Source of the DNA: Erythrocercus mccallii
Taxonomy: Eukaryota; Chordata; Aves; Passeriformes; Dicruridae
NCBI GenBank assembly: GCA_013397435.1
Contig: VZRG01000272.1
Span: 248,001-312,000 of the forward strand
Direction of reading: 5' to 3'
DNA: 64,000 nucleotides
The notes below the pieces were generated by a model. That model was not told the DNA's origin. It saw only the letters and a program-made list of their open reading frames with translations, and made no database searches. Positions within the stretch are counted from its first letter, which is position 1. Every line of letters starts with the position of its first letter. Of the stretch, positions 60,401-64,000 are shown in pieces. A program made the translations under genes and the position numbers.

Positions 60401-63400
60401 GGGAAGCTTCTCTGCTTCCCTGTGCTGCCACCCAGCACTTGGAAGGAATTTCTAGTCTTACCCTTTAGAGCATCTTCACCAGCAAAGATGTAAATCCATA
60501 ATTCCTTGCTGCAACTATTAGTGTGTATTTTCATATTGTTAATCCTATTTCTCTTTTAGATGATCATATAGAAAACTTATAAAGTGCAGGGTATCAATTT
60601 TTTTTTGCCATGGGATATTTATTACTGACCACTCTCTAACATTTCACAGGACCAGGCTGGAGCATTTGGCCACCATATAATACTTCCAATTTTTGGCTTT
60701 TAGTAGTAGACCTTTTTATTCATAGCTGAAACTGGATTTACTGCTAAGTTAAGCTGTTTCTTGAACTTCAGAAAAAAGGGTTGGCTTTGACAGTTAAACT
60801 CAGAAATTTTACTGCACTTGATAATTCTTTGGCAATTTGTTCCTTTCTGCACGTCATAGTGCTTCACTAAATTCAGCATCAACTTTCTCAATCTGTAGAT
60901 AAGGAACCTAAGATACAGAAATGCAGTTAGTCATTTCTTAGCTCTGATTAGAACTTGGATTTTCTCACTGCTTTGTTTCTTCTTTGAATAGCTTCCCTCA
61001 ACCTAGCATCTGAATTTTATTGTTTTGTTTTGTTTTCAACTAGCCTATACTTATCCTGCAATTCTAGAAAAGTATGAAATTCCACAACAGTGCATGCCAA
61101 TCCTCCTCAGAATTTATGGTATAGTTTAAGGTGCACAAAATATCTTAATGCAAAAATGGGCATGCAGTTACAGGAGATGGACTTCTTAAAGGTAACTGTG
61201 AATAATGAACACCTCAAAGTTAGGGTGGTGAATAATGTTAATGTGTTTCACAGGTGGAAGTTTAACAAGCTCAGCTCAGTGGTTCTGCGGAGACCTCTGT
61301 CTTGTTGAATGTAACACAGTTTTTAAATTATTCTTGAAAGAAGAAGGAGCCAGGAGCAGAGGAAGCACTTTAAAGACAAGAATGAAGCTTCTACAGGCAC
61401 TGCACGCCTTTGAAAGATGACACATAATACAGCAGGGGAAACTTTGGAGGGAAACAGTAGGGATGGTGCAGTTCTTGCTCTGTATTGTTCTGAAGTGGAG
61501 AGAGGACCTGAATTCAGTTGCAGGAAGTTCTCCAAGGCAGCCATGTCCTTCCAGGGATGAGGGAGTAAATGGGTCCTGGTGGCTGGAAATGGTTTAAAGG
61601 CTGTTCCTTGAGAAGGCTGTCTGCACTGTGATGGCACAGGGGAGCTGTAAAGGGGTGGGAGTAAGGGAAGAAAACAGGCCTACCCCCAAACTTGCTTTCT
61701 TCTTAGTTCCTTTGGAGGGGGAAGAAGATGGGCAGACAGCAGCAGCTCCTCCCCTGTCTTGCTGCTCATCTCATTGGTGCAGCAGGAAAGGTTTAATTGC
61801 TTCTCCTGGCATGGGGAGACCGTCAGTGTGTCTTTCCTGGGGAGGAAAGGAGGGGACCGTGATTCTGCTCTGGAGATGATGAAGGTCTTTGTTCATCATT
61901 CCTGGGTCTGCTAACCCGGCAGCTAAGCAAAGCACAGCAATAAGCAGTTTATGGCTCTGGAGTGCTTCCTTCAGGTCTCTCCCTCATGGCATATAGAAGA
62001 AAGAGAGAGCCCCTGAGAAGAAAAAGGATTTACCACAAACTTTGGAGAACTTTGGACTGGGGTAAGTTCAGGTGGAAGCTTTCAGAGGAAAGGGAAAGTG
62101 AGTAAGAAGAGAGAGGGAAAACTAAAGGTCAGAGTATTTATGATATGTCTGTGCTGCGAAGGAGAAGGATACATTAAATAGCAGAAGAAATGGGTGGGAA
62201 ATAAGTATTCTGAGGGCAGAGGATGATAAAAGTTTGAGGGACCTGATGCTTTTTGACAAGTTGGTTCTGAACAGAAAGTGATTAGATCCTTACAGGAGCA
62301 AATAGGAGATGTTTGGGGAAGGAGCATGTCCTTGGGAATGATAAATATTAGTTAATTTGCTGTGGTGATTTGCAAGAAGCAACAGGAAGGTCTCTGAAAC
62401 AGATGTGAATTTAAAGGCTGAAGGAGATGTACATAATTGCAGGGGTTTTGACAAAAAAGATATTATAAAGATAAGTATTTTGAGAATTGTGATATAATTT
62501 TCAAGGAAAAAACCCAGAAGTTGAACCTTTATAGGAGGAAATGATTATGCTCATGTTGTATGATGCAGTCTTCAATTGAAAGCCAGGCTCATCTGTCTTC
62601 AGAAAATTGCCTAATTGTTTGATATTTGGACAAATACTAATTTAACTTTCTAACATATGGAGAAGGTTTGGGTTATTTTTTTTATTTGTTTAGGTTTTTT
62701 TGGTTTTGTTTATTTTTTTTTTGTTTTGTTTGCTCCCTGGGTTTTTTTTTTACAAAGCATAGAACATCTTTGAAATTAAGGGAAGGATCTTTAGAAGAAA
62801 TGTTACCTTTGGTGAATCTGTCTGCAATGTCTCATGTGTAAGTCTCTTCACAGAAGTTTTGGTTGCTGACTGCTCCTCCTAGCAGCCATGAAATAGGGGA
62901 GTATAGCAAAAGACCAAAAGGGAAATGAAAAATAGAGGCAGGGATTTGATTGAGACTGTGGAGAAGGTGTTGATGATGAAAATAGAGAACTGAATTAGGT
63001 ACAGATAATGTATCAAAAGGGTTGAAGACCAGAGGATAAATTGAAGAATGGTTTTGGTTTTTGGTGGTTTTTTTTCTTTGTTGGGTTTTTTTTTATGACT
63101 GGGCTAATAAAAAAGAAATTATTTCTTGGACATGTCATATGGTGGTAACTGCCAGGAAAGCATATGATGGCTTGGGGTGTGAGGAGGTGTGGAAGAAATA
63201 ACAGGTGCTGTGAGGAGAGAAAATGTCAATTATCAGAGCCCAAGTGCTCCAGCTGTATAGGATGGCCTTTCCTGCTTGGACAGGTCACTATTACAGCCTA
63301 TAGTGGTGACCAAAAAAAACTCTGTCTAAAGAAGTCCCTGCAGAGGTTTCCCTTCCCTGGATTTACCATGTGGAGACGTACACTGTGGGGCTGTAGTTTC

Positions 63401-64000
63401 GTGTGAAGGAAGCCTGTAAAGCTCACTGCCTAAAAGAATCTTTTGTTTCTGCCTTTCTAGTAACAAAGAAAGATTTTGGTGCTAAAATAAGTGGTGTGAT
63501 GTACGGTACTTCTAAAGCTGTTAAAAGGCTCTTAACAACTCTATAAAATACTTGCCACCTCCTCCTGTGCTTTCAGAAATTTTTACTCCAATATTTATTT
63601 TGCTGGGTTATACAGAATTTCCTCCCCTTTAAAATGTAAGTTTTTAATTATTTCTGGGTTGTCATGATCAACTCCCCTCTAGCTATTAAAATGTACTTGC
63701 ATCGTAGTTTTATGATTGCTTGCAAAATATTGGAAAAAATTATTTTGCTAGACAGTTGAATTTGAAATATACATATGACTCAGCAATGCAAATGGATCTT
63801 TTATGTTAATTTCCTGCAAATATTCAAATGGTGGAGTTTTATGGAAAAAGCACTCATAGAAGCAAATCTTTATGAATATTCACTGAAAGTGAATCGTGAA
63901 TGGTACACTTGAGCCTAATCTTTGAAAGTCATGCTGTGTGGCCTAGTTTACATAGGTCACTTCAGACTATAGCAAAAATTGCAGCATTCAACTAGTCAGT
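54401..64000. other. Intergenic, no gene seen
   Basis: I find no recognisable exon in this 9.6 kb. In particular, no USH2A-like N-terminal sequence is visible, although that gene follows ESRRG in mammals. Low-complexity patches are an A-run near 58069-58082, T-runs near 58446-58461, A-rich near 59119-59143, and GTTTT/T-rich near 62676-62752 and 63050-63093. Open frames reach only about 108 codons and overlap on both strands. Confidence 0.5.

Noticed and set aside
54401..64000. Search for the 5' exons of USH2A, the neighbour expected from mammalian synteny
   Set aside because: No frame resembles its N-terminal region. The gene probably lies beyond the window.

Overview
The window looks like bird nuclear DNA. 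It is AT-rich, poor in interspersed repeats, and carries one 5'-truncated CR1 LINE tail of the kind typical of avian genomes (51056-51350). Its only recognisable functional gene is the 3' end of a very conserved vertebrate gene. Nothing resembles a bacterial operon, CRISPR array or phage, and almost all short open frames here are chance frames in non-coding DNA.

The gene is ESRRG (estrogen-related receptor gamma, NR3B3), on the + strand. Positions 1-25729 are intron. One internal ligand-binding-domain exon lies at 25730-25999, followed by a 10.8 kb last intron (26000-36822). The final coding exon is 36823-37067. The 3'UTR is about 3.7 kb and ends near a poly(A) signal at 40711-40716. The two exons give residues 289-458 in human ERR-gamma numbering and cover most of the ligand-binding domain, including the AF-2 helix. 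Several intronic and downstream blocks look like conserved non-coding elements. That judgement rests on texture only (homeodomain, POU and nuclear-receptor-like words, no repeats) and no alignment was possible.

Downstream of ESRRG (about 40.8-64 kb) is intergenic DNA. In mammals USH2A follows ESRRG, but I see no USH2A exon here. This region holds a GC-rich block (44.6-45.4 kb), a decayed unrecognised coding region (about 47.36-48.65 kb; one 334-codon frame broken by a single stop, with a poly(A) signal right after it), the CR1 fragment, and more candidate conserved elements.

The least expected structures are three. First, a 276-bp TTAA-bounded long inverted repeat in the ESRRG intron (9097-9372), which looks like a foldback or MITE-type element. 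Second, a 72-nt near-perfect hairpin immediately after the ESRRG poly(A) signal (40741-40812). Third, the unrecognised decayed coding region at 47.4-48.65 kb. None of these was checked against a database.
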